Shown in pieces: positions 56,963 through 64,000 of a stretch of 64,000 bases of DNA (its first letter is position 1; each line of letters begins with the position of its first letter). Under the pieces are notes generated by a model, which had not been told where the DNA came from, did not search any database, and was given only the letters and a program-made list of their open reading frames with translations. The position numbers and the translations under genes are program-made. The stretch covers positions 1 to 64,000 of the forward strand of contig JAVJON010000026.1 in the NCBI GenBank assembly GCA_040216765.1, in the 5' to 3' direction. This stretch comes from Marinibaculum sp040216765 (GTDB lineage: Bacteria > Pseudomonadota > Alphaproteobacteria > Ferrovibrionales > Ferrovibrionaceae).

Positions 56963-58495
56963 ATGACCCGCATCCTGCGCAGTACGATCATCGACGCGCC
57001 GCTGGACCGGGTCTGGGGCCTGCTGCGCGACTTCAACGGGCATGATCGCTGGCATCCGGCGGTTGCCCAGTCGGAGATCGAGGGCGGCCTGCGGCCCGAC
57101 CAAGTCGGCTGCGTGCGCCGCTTCCGGCTGCGCGGCGAGAACGGCGCGGCGAATGGTGGCATGGGGGGCGGCGTGCTGCGCGAGCAGCTGCTGGCGCTGT
57201 CGGATGCCGGGCACAGCTTCACCTATTGCATCCTGTCGGCGCCGCTGCCGCTCAACGACTATGTCGCGACCGTCGCCCTGAAGCCGGTCACCGACGGCGC
57301 GGCGACCCTGTGGTGCTGGGAATGCGAGTTCTCGCCGCCGCCGGACCGTGCGGCGGAGCTGGGCGAACTGGTCGCCGAGGGGATCTACCAGGCCGGCTTC
57401 GATGCGGTGCGCGGCCTGCTCTCCGGCACGGGCGAGCGCCGCGCCGGCCGGCTGCGGGTGATCGAGGGCGGGCAGGCCGGCCCGGCCGCGCCGGCCATCG
57501 CCGGCGGAGGCACCATGGAGGGGCGCGGCATCGTCGTGGCGGCCCATGGCGGGCCGGAGCAGCTGCGCCTGCAGGCGGTGCAGGCGCTCCCGCCCGGGCC
57601 GGGCGAGGTGCGGCTGCGGCAGAGCCGGATCGGCGTGAACTTCATCGACGTCTATTGCCGCACCGGCTATTTCGACCTTCTGTCGCCGCCCGGCGTGCCG
57701 GGGATGGAGGCGGCGGGGCAGGTCGTCGATGTCGGCCCCGGCGTGCATCACCTGCTGCCCGGCGACCGGGTCGCCTATGCCGCCCCGCCGCTGGGCGCCT
57801 ATGCCGAGCTGCGCACCATGCCGGCCGGCCATGTGGTCGCCCTGCCCGACGATATCGACGACGAGACGGCCGCCGCCGGCCTGCTGAAGGGCATCACCGC
57901 GGAGTTCCTGCTGCACCGGGTGCATGCGGTGGGGGCCGGCGATACGGTGCTGGTGCATGCCGCCGCCGGCGGGGTGGGCCTGCTGCTCTGCCAATGGGCG
58001 CACGCGCTGGGGGCCATGGTGATCGGCACGGTCGGCAGCGCGGAGAAGGCCCGCCTCGCCCGCGCCCATGGCTGCGCCTATCCGATCCCCTACCGGGAGC
58101 AGGACTTCGTCGCCGCGGTGCGCGAGATCACCGGCGGGCGCGGCGTGGACGTCGCCTATGACGCGGTCGGCGCCGACACCTTCCCGCGCTCCTTCGAGGC
58201 GCTGGCGACGTTCGGCCACCTGGTCTCCTTCGGCCAGGCTTCCGGCGATATCGGCCCGGTGGACGTGGCGGGATTCGCGTCCAAGTCGGCGCGGCTCAGC
58301 CGGCCGAACTATGGCCATTACGTCGCCGACCCGCGGGACCTGCGCGCCTCCGTCGACCGGCTGTTCGCGGCGATCCGCGACGGCACCCTGAAGGTGGCGC
58401 CGCAGCACCGCTACCCGCTGGCCGAAGCCGCCCGCGCCCATGCCGACCTGGAGGGCCGCCGCACCTCGGGCGCCATCGTGCTGCTCGCGGGGTAG
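56963..58495 (+). CDS. Fusion of SRPBCC domain and zinc-independent quinone oxidoreductase (QOR)
   Basis: A 510-residue two-domain protein. Residues 1-150 are an SRPBCC domain paralogous to the preceding gene (STIIDAPLDRVWGLLRDFNG). After a Gly/Ala-rich linker, residues 187-510 are a complete QOR/zeta-crystallin-type MDR: GVNFIDVYCRTGYFD, VPGMEAAGQVVDVG, the nucleotide motif AAGGVGLLLCQWA, and the C-terminal YPLAEAARAHADLEGR. In the linker a GGAGG ribosome site (57506-57510) precedes an in-frame ATG at 57515, so the reductase may also be made alone. An upstream in-frame GTG (56951) is an alternative first start. The family reduces quinones with NADPH. Confidence 0.85.
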   Translation: MTRILRSTIIDAPLDRVWGLLRDFNGHDRWHPAVAQSEIEGGLRPDQVGCVRRFRLRGENGAANGGMGGGVLREQLLALSDAGHSFTYCILSAPLPLNDYVATVALKPVTDGAATLWCWECEFSPPPDRAAELGELVAEGIYQAGFDAVRGLLSGTGERRAGRLRVIEGGQAGPAAPAIAGGGTMEGRGIVVAAHGGPEQLRLQAVQALPPGPGEVRLRQSRIGVNFIDVYCRTGYFDLLSPPGVPGMEAAGQVVDVGPGVHHLLPGDRVAYAAPPLGAYAELRTMPAGHVVALPDDIDDETAAAGLLKGITAEFLLHRVHAVGAGDTVLVHAAAGGVGLLLCQWAHALGAMVIGTVGSAEKARLARAHGCAYPIPYREQDFVAAVREITGGRGVDVAYDAVGADTFPRSFEALATFGHLVSFGQASGDIGPVDVAGFASKSARLSRPNYGHYVADPRDLRASVDRLFAAIRDGTLKVAPQHRYPLAEAARAHADLEGRRTSGAIVLLAG

Positions 58496-58544
58496 TGGCC
58501 CGCCGGCCCGTCAGACCGGCCGGCGGGCCTGCCGTCCCGCGAGG

Positions 58545-59876
58545 TCAGGCCGCGCGCGCGGGGAGCGCTGCGGCGCGCTTCAGGAAGCCGTGCACGAGCG
58601 GGCTGTGGGGCTTCGCCGCAAGCCGCTCGTTCACCATCGCCCCCGCCATGCCGGCGGAGCGGCCGCGCAGCGCCGCCTCGGTGAGGGTCCAGTCGATGAT
58701 GTCGCGCTGGGCATGGCTGCCGCCGAAGCTGTTGGCGATGTAGCGCGCCGGATGCAGCGCCGTGACGGCGGCATCGTACTCGCCCTGCCAGAACGCCCGG
58801 AAGCCCTCGATCAGCGCGCACCCGGTGGTCCGTGCCCAGGACGCGGACTCGCTTTCCGGATCGCCGGGATCGCGGTGCCGCGCCAGCAGCGCCTCGACCT
58901 TCCGGTCCTGCCCGGCACCCAGATAGGCCATCGCGGCATGCCAGTCGTTGAACGGATAGAGCCGGCCATCGGCATGGGCGTCCCAGGCCGTCGCGAGCTC
59001 CGACCAGCGCCCGGCGGTATCCGCTCCCATCAGCGACAGGCGCCAGAGCAGCGCCGAGGCGTCGACCATGTCCAGCGCGACGGCGCTGCGGGTGCCGCGG
59101 ATCGGCCCGTCGTAGAGCGCGAGTGCCTCTGCCGTCTGGCCGAGGTCGAGGTGCAGCAGCGCCTTGTGCCACCAGTTATGCACCTTGAAGACATTGTCGT
59201 CGCCGTCCCAATGGGGCTGGCGGGTCGACATCCAGGCCAGGCCGTCGACCGTGCGCCCCTGCATCTCCAGGACATGGGCGACGGCATGATGGGCAAAGCA
59301 GTCGAGCGGCTCGAGCTCGGTCGCCCGTCGGCCCGCCGCCTCGGCGCGCGCGTAGTCGCCGGTCTCCTCCAGGCCGAAGGCATACATCCCCAGCACGATG
59401 GAATAGCCCGGGCGCGATGCACCCCAGCCCGGCTCGACCCGCGCGATGCGGTCGCGCAGGCTGCGGGCGCTGGCCCGGTAGAAGTCGGTCAGATGGCCGA
59501 ACTGAACGGCCACCAGGTCGTGCGGATGGTCCAGCAGATGCCGGTCGAGCGCGAGGGCGGCGCCGGTCCAGTTTCCCGCGAGCAGGCGGTCCAGCGCGCC
59601 GAGCAGGCCCGCTTCCCGGTCGTTCGCCCGCAGCGAACGGGCATGGGCGACGATCCCGCGCGCCTCCGCGGCGGCTTCGGGTTCCGTTGCGAGGCCGTAC
59701 AGCACCGCCTTCAGGATATGGGCCATGGTCATCTCGGGCGCGGCCGCGATGGCGAGGTCGACCAGGGCGACCGGGTCGCCGCGATAGATGTTGAAGGCCC
59801 GGACGGCGGCTTCGTAATGGTCGAGCGCCGTCGCATTGGCACCTGACAGGATGTTGCCCTGACGGTCGGCTGGCAT
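58545..59876 (-). CDS. TTC38-type tetratricopeptide-repeat protein
   Basis: A 443-residue, wholly alpha-helical protein with TPR-like repeats. The family hallmarks of TTC38 are visible in ELEPLDCFAHHAVAHVLEMQ and DNVFKVHNWWHKALLHLD, and the C-terminal QRDIIDWTLTEAALRG. No signal peptide or membrane helix. The function of bacterial TTC38 homologues is unknown; protein scaffolding is the general TPR role. It is transcribed away from the divergent TetR gene and stands alone after converging on the SRPBCC-QOR fusion gene. Confidence 0.85.
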   Translation of the reverse strand: MPADRQGNILSGANATALDHYEAAVRAFNIYRGDPVALVDLAIAAAPEMTMAHILKAVLYGLATEPEAAAEARGIVAHARSLRANDREAGLLGALDRLLAGNWTGAALALDRHLLDHPHDLVAVQFGHLTDFYRASARSLRDRIARVEPGWGASRPGYSIVLGMYAFGLEETGDYARAEAAGRRATELEPLDCFAHHAVAHVLEMQGRTVDGLAWMSTRQPHWDGDDNVFKVHNWWHKALLHLDLGQTAEALALYDGPIRGTRSAVALDMVDASALLWRLSLMGADTAGRWSELATAWDAHADGRLYPFNDWHAAMAYLGAGQDRKVEALLARHRDPGDPESESASWARTTGCALIEGFRAFWQGEYDAAVTALHPARYIANSFGGSHAQRDIIDWTLTEAALRGRSAGMAGAMVNERLAAKPHSPLVHGFLKRAAALPARAA

Positions 59877-60099
59877 AGTCTGTCTCCGATTGCAGTGTGA
59901 CGTGAAGGACCGCCGGGGCGCGGCTGGCGCCTTGCCCGAACCTGCGGCGGTCGGTGGATATCTATGACCGCCGCCGGGCGGGAACCAGTGAACTCATGGT
60001 CCGGTCGCAGCACTTTTCGGAAAGTCGAGATTCTGCAATGACTTGGGTTCTTCTGGCGGCTGTTCTTCCGGCTTGTGCGACGCCTTCGGGCGGGGCAGG

Positions 60100-60114
60100 T
60101 GTACCTGTGGTACA
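60100..60114. promoter_or_regulatory. Putative TetR operator
   Basis: TGTACCTGTGGTACA is a perfect 6-bp dyad with a TGT centre, 23 bases before the TetR start codon, with a second overlapping dyad CAGGT-GT-ACCTG (60096-60107). TetR repressors typically bind such sites at their own promoter. The divergent gap 59877-60137 otherwise shows no gene. Confidence 0.5.
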
Positions 60115-60137
60115 GTCCGCCGCAGGAGGTTCCCGAG

Positions 60138-60773
60138 ATGAGCGAGACGGCCGCCACTGCGATCCCGAGACGATCCACGCCGACCCGCCTGCAGATCCTG
60201 GAGGCGGCGGAGAGCGCCGTGCTGGCGAAGGGTTTCAGCGGCACGTCGATCGACGAGCTGATCGCCGAGGTCGGGATCTCCAAGAGCGGCTTCTTCTACC
60301 ATTTCCGGGACAAGACCGACCTCGCCAAGGCCCTGCTGCTGCGCTATGTCGAGCAGGACAAACACATCCTCGACGGGATCCAGGCCCGCGCGGAGGAGCT
60401 CAGCGACGATCCGCTGCACAGCTTCCTGATCGGCCTCAAGCTGTTCGCCGAGACCCTGGAGGACCTGCCCAACGGGCATCCCGGCTGCATGGTCGCCTCC
60501 ATCTGCTATCACGAGCAGCTGTTCGACAGGGAGGTGCGGGAGTTGAACCGGCAGGCTCTCCTGGGCTGGCGCGACCGCTTCCGGGCGGCGCTGGAACGCA
60601 TTGCCGAACGCTATCCGCCGCGCATCCCCGTCAACCTGGACGACATGGCCGACATGGTCAGCGTGATGGCCGATGGCGGGATCATCCTGTCGAAGGTCAC
60701 CCGCGACCCGGCGGCGCTGCCGCGCCAGATCCTGCTGTTCCGTGACTTCGTGAAGCTGGTGTTCGGCGGCTAG
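60138..60773 (+). CDS. TetR/AcrR-family transcriptional regulator
   Basis: A 211-residue regulator. The N-terminal HTH reads FSGTSIDELIAEVGISKSGF followed by YHFRDKTDLAKALL, a canonical TetR DNA-binding region. CAGGAGG at 60122-60128 precedes the ATG at 60138. The C-terminal ligand domain has MVASICYHEQLFDREVREL, seen in AcrR-like repressors. It is divergent from the TTC38 gene and convergent with the nitronate monooxygenase. Likely autoregulated through the dyad at 60100; other targets could be the TTC38 gene. Ligand unknown. Confidence 0.88.
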   Translation: MSETAATAIPRRSTPTRLQILEAAESAVLAKGFSGTSIDELIAEVGISKSGFFYHFRDKTDLAKALLLRYVEQDKHILDGIQARAEELSDDPLHSFLIGLKLFAETLEDLPNGHPGCMVASICYHEQLFDREVRELNRQALLGWRDRFRAALERIAERYPPRIPVNLDDMADMVSVMADGGIILSKVTRDPAALPRQILLFRDFVKLVFGG

Positions 60774-60897
60774 CGGCCGGGGCCCGGGAGCGGCGCCTCC
60801 GCCAAGGCCCGCACCCAGGCCGTTCACCTGCGCCGCGCCCTTGGCGAGCCGCCCGGCTGGAAAACCGCCGCGTCCTGAAGGCCCGGTGCCGACTGTT

Positions 60898-62034
60898 CTA
60901 TTCGTCGAACAACCCCTCAAGGTCGGCAAGCGCGTCGGCGAAACCGGTCTTGAAGTCCTGCACCACCTGGCCGGCGCTGCGGATGCCGTCGATCAGGCCG
61001 ACCCCCTGGCCGACATAGTAGGTGACCAGCGCCTTCGCCTTCTCCGACCCGCGATCGGCGGCCTGCTCGGCCCTGTTGAGGGCCGGGATCGCAAGCAGGG
61101 TCTGCAGCGGCATGCCCAGCGGCTCCGGCGCCCCCGGCGCCTCCCAGGCGTCGTGCCAGGCGGAGCGGAGCTGGCGGCTCGGCTTTCCGGTGCGGGCGGT
61201 GGAGCGGACGGTGTCGCGCGAGCTGGCGGCCACCATCTTGTCGCGGAAGGTCTGCGAGACCTCGGATTCCGTGGTGGCAAGCCAGACGGAGCCGGTCCAG
61301 GCGCCGGCGGCACCGATCGCCATCATGCCGGCCATCTGGCGGCCGTCGACGATGCCGCCGGCAGCGAGCACCGGCACCGGCCGCACCTGCCGCACCGCCC
61401 TGATCACCTCGGGCACCAGCACCAGGGTGGAGACCTCGCCGCAATGGCCGCCGGCCTCGGTGCCCTGTGCCACGACGATGTCGACACCGGCCTCCACCTG
61501 GCGGACCGCGTGACGGGCTGCGCCGACCAGCGCGGCGACCGGCACGCCGTGGGCGCGCGCCATCTCGATCATCCGCGGCGGCGCCATGCCCAGCGCATTG
61601 GCGATCAGCCGGATCGGATGGCGGAAGGCAACCTCCAGGAGCGCCTCGCCATGGGTATCGGAGAGGTCGGGGGCGCGCTGGGCACGATCGCCGGAGGGGG
61701 GATCGTTGTCGGGAAAGGCGATGTCATGGTCGCGCATGATCCCGGCGACGAAGTCCCTGTGGCCCTGCGGGATCCGGCCCTGCAGGGCGTCCGGGCCCGC
61801 GTCCCGCTCCGCCGCCAGCTTCTGCGGAAACACCAGGTCGGCACCATAGGGCTTGCCGTCGACATGGGCGTCGATCCAGCTGAGCTCCTGCTCCAGCTCC
61901 TCCGGCGTGCAGCGCAGGCCGCCATAGACGCCGAAGCCGCCGGCGCGGCTGACCGCCGCCACCACGTCGCGGCAATGGCTGAAGGCGAAGAGGGGGAACT
62001 CCATGCCCAGCAGTTTGCAGACAGCGTTGTTCAC
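60898..62034 (-). CDS. Nitronate monooxygenase (2-nitropropane dioxygenase family)
   Basis: A 378-residue FMN TIM-barrel protein. AAVSRAGGFGVYGGLRCTP contains the N-terminal FMN/phosphate region, GVDIVVAQGTEAGGHCGEVS the conserved catalytic-loop segment, and VLAAGGIVDGRQMAGMMAIG the C-terminal phosphate-binding loop. It oxidises alkyl nitronates such as propionate 3-nitronate; some family members are enoyl-ACP reductases or amidotransferase-like. The GTG at 62034 follows GGAGG with good spacing and is preferred over the ATG eight codons upstream. It converges on the TetR gene. Confidence 0.85.
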   Translation of the reverse strand: MNNAVCKLLGMEFPLFAFSHCRDVVAAVSRAGGFGVYGGLRCTPEELEQELSWIDAHVDGKPYGADLVFPQKLAAERDAGPDALQGRIPQGHRDFVAGIMRDHDIAFPDNDPPSGDRAQRAPDLSDTHGEALLEVAFRHPIRLIANALGMAPPRMIEMARAHGVPVAALVGAARHAVRQVEAGVDIVVAQGTEAGGHCGEVSTLVLVPEVIRAVRQVRPVPVLAAGGIVDGRQMAGMMAIGAAGAWTGSVWLATTESEVSQTFRDKMVAASSRDTVRSTARTGKPSRQLRSAWHDAWEAPGAPEPLGMPLQTLLAIPALNRAEQAADRGSEKAKALVTYYVGQGVGLIDGIRSAGQVVQDFKTGFADALADLEGLFDE

Positions 62035-62283
62035 CGATCCTCCAGCATGATGCAGCAATCGGAATATGTCCGGACCATTAAACCATTTAGCGACTCACGG
62101 CAATGTACCGGACGCGACAGGCAGGCATGGAATCCTCCTCTTCCGCCGGCGCGCGGTACGGCTGCCGGTTGTGCACTGTGGAAAAGAGATCTTCGTTGAT
62201 TGGGCGGTGCCAACGGTCTCGCCTTTATGTGGGTTATGAGATCGTCTATACTCTCGTAAGGAGTGCTGCGGAGGGGCGGACTC
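62035..62283. other. Comparatively AT-rich divergent spacer
   Basis: This 249-base gap separates the nitronate monooxygenase and the lipoprotein amidohydrolase. Bases 62045-62100 and 62220-62260 are markedly AT-richer than the rest of the window and probably carry the two divergent promoters. No operator-like dyad or gene is evident. Confidence 0.4.
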
Positions 62284-63945
62284 ATGGCGTTGACACGCAG
62301 AAGTCTGTTGATGTCTGCCACAGGCGTGACCGCTCTCGCCGCCTTCGCAGGCTGCGCAAGACCGCTTCCGCCGGCTGCGACCGGCGATTGGGTCGACATT
62401 CACGCGCATGTATTCAATGCGCAGGATTTGCCGGCGGAACAGTTCATCCGCATTGTGGTCCGCGGACAGTACCGCCCCGACGACCTACCGCCGACAGTTT
62501 CAGAGGGCGGCGACCTTGCCGGCCTGGCGATCTCGCTGATGGTCCAGATCGTCCGCCTGGGGGCGCCTGCTGCGGAGGCGGAGGCCGCGCAATTGAAAGC
62601 GCGCCGAGAAGGGGTGCCGGTTGCCGCGACGCCCTCTCCTGCGGAGCGGGAAGCGTTCGAGAGGCAGCTGCTGGAGCAAATCCTCAGGAAGCGGTTCTTC
62701 GCAGCGCCGGTGGGCGGCGACCGGCCGGAGCGGCGCCAGGCTGCCGAGTGGGAAACCGTCGTCGCCGACATCGCCCCTGGCCTGCCCCCGCAATCCGCGA
62801 CGCCAGAGGCAATTTCGCGGCAGGTTTTCTTCAATGACGGTTTCCTTGCGCGCAACCTGCGCTGGGCCATGCTGTTCCGTCGCTCGCGGGCCGGCATCCT
62901 GCAGGAGATGGCCGCACTCTACAGCACCGGGCCGACGCCCGTTCGCTTCTATCTGCCCGCGTTGATCGACTACTCGACCTGGCTGGAAGATCGCGTACCC
63001 TCGGCACTGCCGGCGCAGGTCGAGGTGATGGACGAGGTTCAGCGGTCGCGCCGCGACATTGTCGTGCATTCCCTCGTCGCATACGACCCGTTGCGACAGG
63101 TGTACGACGAGGCAGGGCAGCGGGACCCCGGTTGGCACCAATCGCCTCTGGAGCTGGTGGCGGAGGCGATCACGCGACACGGCTTCGTGGGGGTCAAACT
63201 GTATCCCCCGATGGGGTTCCAGCCCGACGGCAACGAGCGGGACGAACTGGTGTTCCCGAAGCCGCTGCTGCGCGCGAACCTGGGGGCCGACCTCGACAAT
63301 GCGCTGCGCCGGCTCTACGCGTGGTGCGCCGATCCAGAGAACGACGTGCCGATCATGGCGCATGCGACGAACTCCCAATCGGCAGGAAATGCATATGGCG
63401 AAAGGGCCAATCCGAAGTTCTGGCGGCGTGTCCTTGCCGACTACCCGCAACTCAGGTTGAACCTGGCGCATTTCGGCGGCTTCGACGAAGCCATCGCGAA
63501 GGACGGCTCGCTGACCGGCACCTTGCGGGACACCTGGGAATGGCAGGCCGGCCAGGCGCTGATCTATCCCAATGTCTATGTCGACCTGAGCTACCTGTCG
63601 GAGATCGTCGGCGACACCGACGAGACGGCGCGGCGTCGACGGGCCTCGACGCAGTATCTGCTTGCCCAGTTCATCGAGAGGTTCGATCCGGAGGTCGACC
63701 GCCTCATGTACGGCTCCGACTGGAGCATGATCGGGCGGGAGCGGGCGCACGACGCCTATGTCCACAACATGATCGGCTATCTGCGCGAGGTCGGCCTGGA
63801 CGATGCCCAACTGGCTCGCTTCGGTCGCCGCAACGCGCTGCGTTTCCTTGGCTTGCAGCAGGGCAAGCCGAACTACGCACGAATCATCGCCTACCGGACG
63901 TTGCACAGCCTGCCGACGGAGTGGCTGTCGACAGCCGCTGCCTGA
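62284..63945 (+). CDS. Amidohydrolase-family (amidohydro-rel) lipoprotein, probable Tat substrate
   Basis: A 553-residue TIM-barrel metallohydrolase with an export signal: twin arginine in TRRSLLMSA, hydrophobic core, and a lipobox-like AFAGC with C24 as the candidate lipidated residue. The metal motif DIHAHVF provides H40 and H42, IMAHATNSQ and LNLAHFGGFDE further His ligands, and YGSDWSMIG the late Asp, as in the amidohydrolase/ACMSD-like group. An insertion of about 140 residues between the first metal motif and the rest is larger than usual. Localisation to the outer or inner membrane surface is inferred. Substrate unknown. Downstream 63946-64000 is non-coding. Confidence 0.85.
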   Translation: MALTRRSLLMSATGVTALAAFAGCARPLPPAATGDWVDIHAHVFNAQDLPAEQFIRIVVRGQYRPDDLPPTVSEGGDLAGLAISLMVQIVRLGAPAAEAEAAQLKARREGVPVAATPSPAEREAFERQLLEQILRKRFFAAPVGGDRPERRQAAEWETVVADIAPGLPPQSATPEAISRQVFFNDGFLARNLRWAMLFRRSRAGILQEMAALYSTGPTPVRFYLPALIDYSTWLEDRVPSALPAQVEVMDEVQRSRRDIVVHSLVAYDPLRQVYDEAGQRDPGWHQSPLELVAEAITRHGFVGVKLYPPMGFQPDGNERDELVFPKPLLRANLGADLDNALRRLYAWCADPENDVPIMAHATNSQSAGNAYGERANPKFWRRVLADYPQLRLNLAHFGGFDEAIAKDGSLTGTLRDTWEWQAGQALIYPNVYVDLSYLSEIVGDTDETARRRRASTQYLLAQFIERFDPEVDRLMYGSDWSMIGRERAHDAYVHNMIGYLREVGLDDAQLARFGRRNALRFLGLQQGKPNYARIIAYRTLHSLPTEWLSTAAA

Positions 63946-64000
63946 GGCCGCCCGGTCTGCGGGCGCCGACCGGCGGGCGGAGGAACCTGCCAAGATCGAA

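Overview
The window is uniformly very G+C-rich, with tightly packed operons and a recurring palindromic intergenic repeat whose translated shadow peptide (VILGLDPRIH-type) is familiar from Alphaproteobacteria. Together with the gene content (protocatechuate and gentisate ring-cleavage operons, several Liv-type ABC genes, two MscS channels, many small catabolic regulators) this suggests a chromosomal segment of a metabolically versatile soil or plant-associated alphaproteobacterium, probably of the broad Rhodospirillales group. The genus cannot be fixed from sequence alone. No rRNA, tRNA, CRISPR array, transposase or phage gene was seen.

Layout. 1-5.0 kb: the end of a hydantoinase B gene and a class III aminotransferase, then an MscS channel and a PAS protein on the minus strand. 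5.1-7.9 kb: a small VOC (extradiol-dioxygenase-like) protein, a perfect inverted repeat, an FAD oxidoreductase and a PaaI thioesterase. 8.0-12.6 kb: a LysR regulator followed by a complete gentisate route (3-hydroxybenzoate 6-hydroxylase, gentisate 1,2-dioxygenase, fumarylpyruvate hydrolase, maleylpyruvate isomerase). 12.6-15.2 kb: a repeat-bearing spacer, then a Cys-rich HTH regulator divergent from an MFS exporter across a nested dyad operator. 15.2-18.8 kb: a minus-strand operon of MarR regulator, flavin reductase, HpaB-type monooxygenase, cupin and DUF2848 protein. 19.0-21.5 kb: a leaderless AmiC-like binding protein, a MarR regulator and an isochorismatase-type hydrolase. 21.6-26.9 kb: an iron-uptake-type operon (imelysin, di-heme oxidoreductase, second imelysin, DUF1513) under a Fur-box-like site. 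27.0-32.2 kb: pcaD-C-H-G-B plus an MFS transporter, converting protocatechuate to 3-oxoadipate. 32.3-41.8 kb: a second MscS channel, a MetX-like hydrolase, dodecin, CHAD protein, a flavodoxin-UbiA fusion, a cupin, a GST, a LuxR-type regulator with a degenerate receiver, and a chemoreceptor.

42.0-58.5 kb is the most distinctive part. A GntR/FCD regulator faces twelve co-directional genes: FAH hydrolase, alpha/beta hydrolase, amidohydrolase, LivH, LivM, binding protein, LivG, a LivF-UPF0261 (Tm-1-like) fusion, a PEP-hydrolase-family TIM barrel, a flotillin, an SRPBCC protein and an SRPBCC-quinone oxidoreductase fusion. The UPF0261 and TIM-barrel domains are the two halves of the plant Tm-1 protein, here split between overlapping genes and physically tied to an ABC transporter. 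I infer an uptake-plus-degradation system for an unknown substrate. A five-copy, 183-bp-period palindromic array sits inside this transporter operon between livH and livM.

58.5-64 kb: a TTC38-type TPR protein, a TetR regulator, a nitronate monooxygenase and a Tat/lipoprotein-type amidohydrolase, ending in non-coding sequence.
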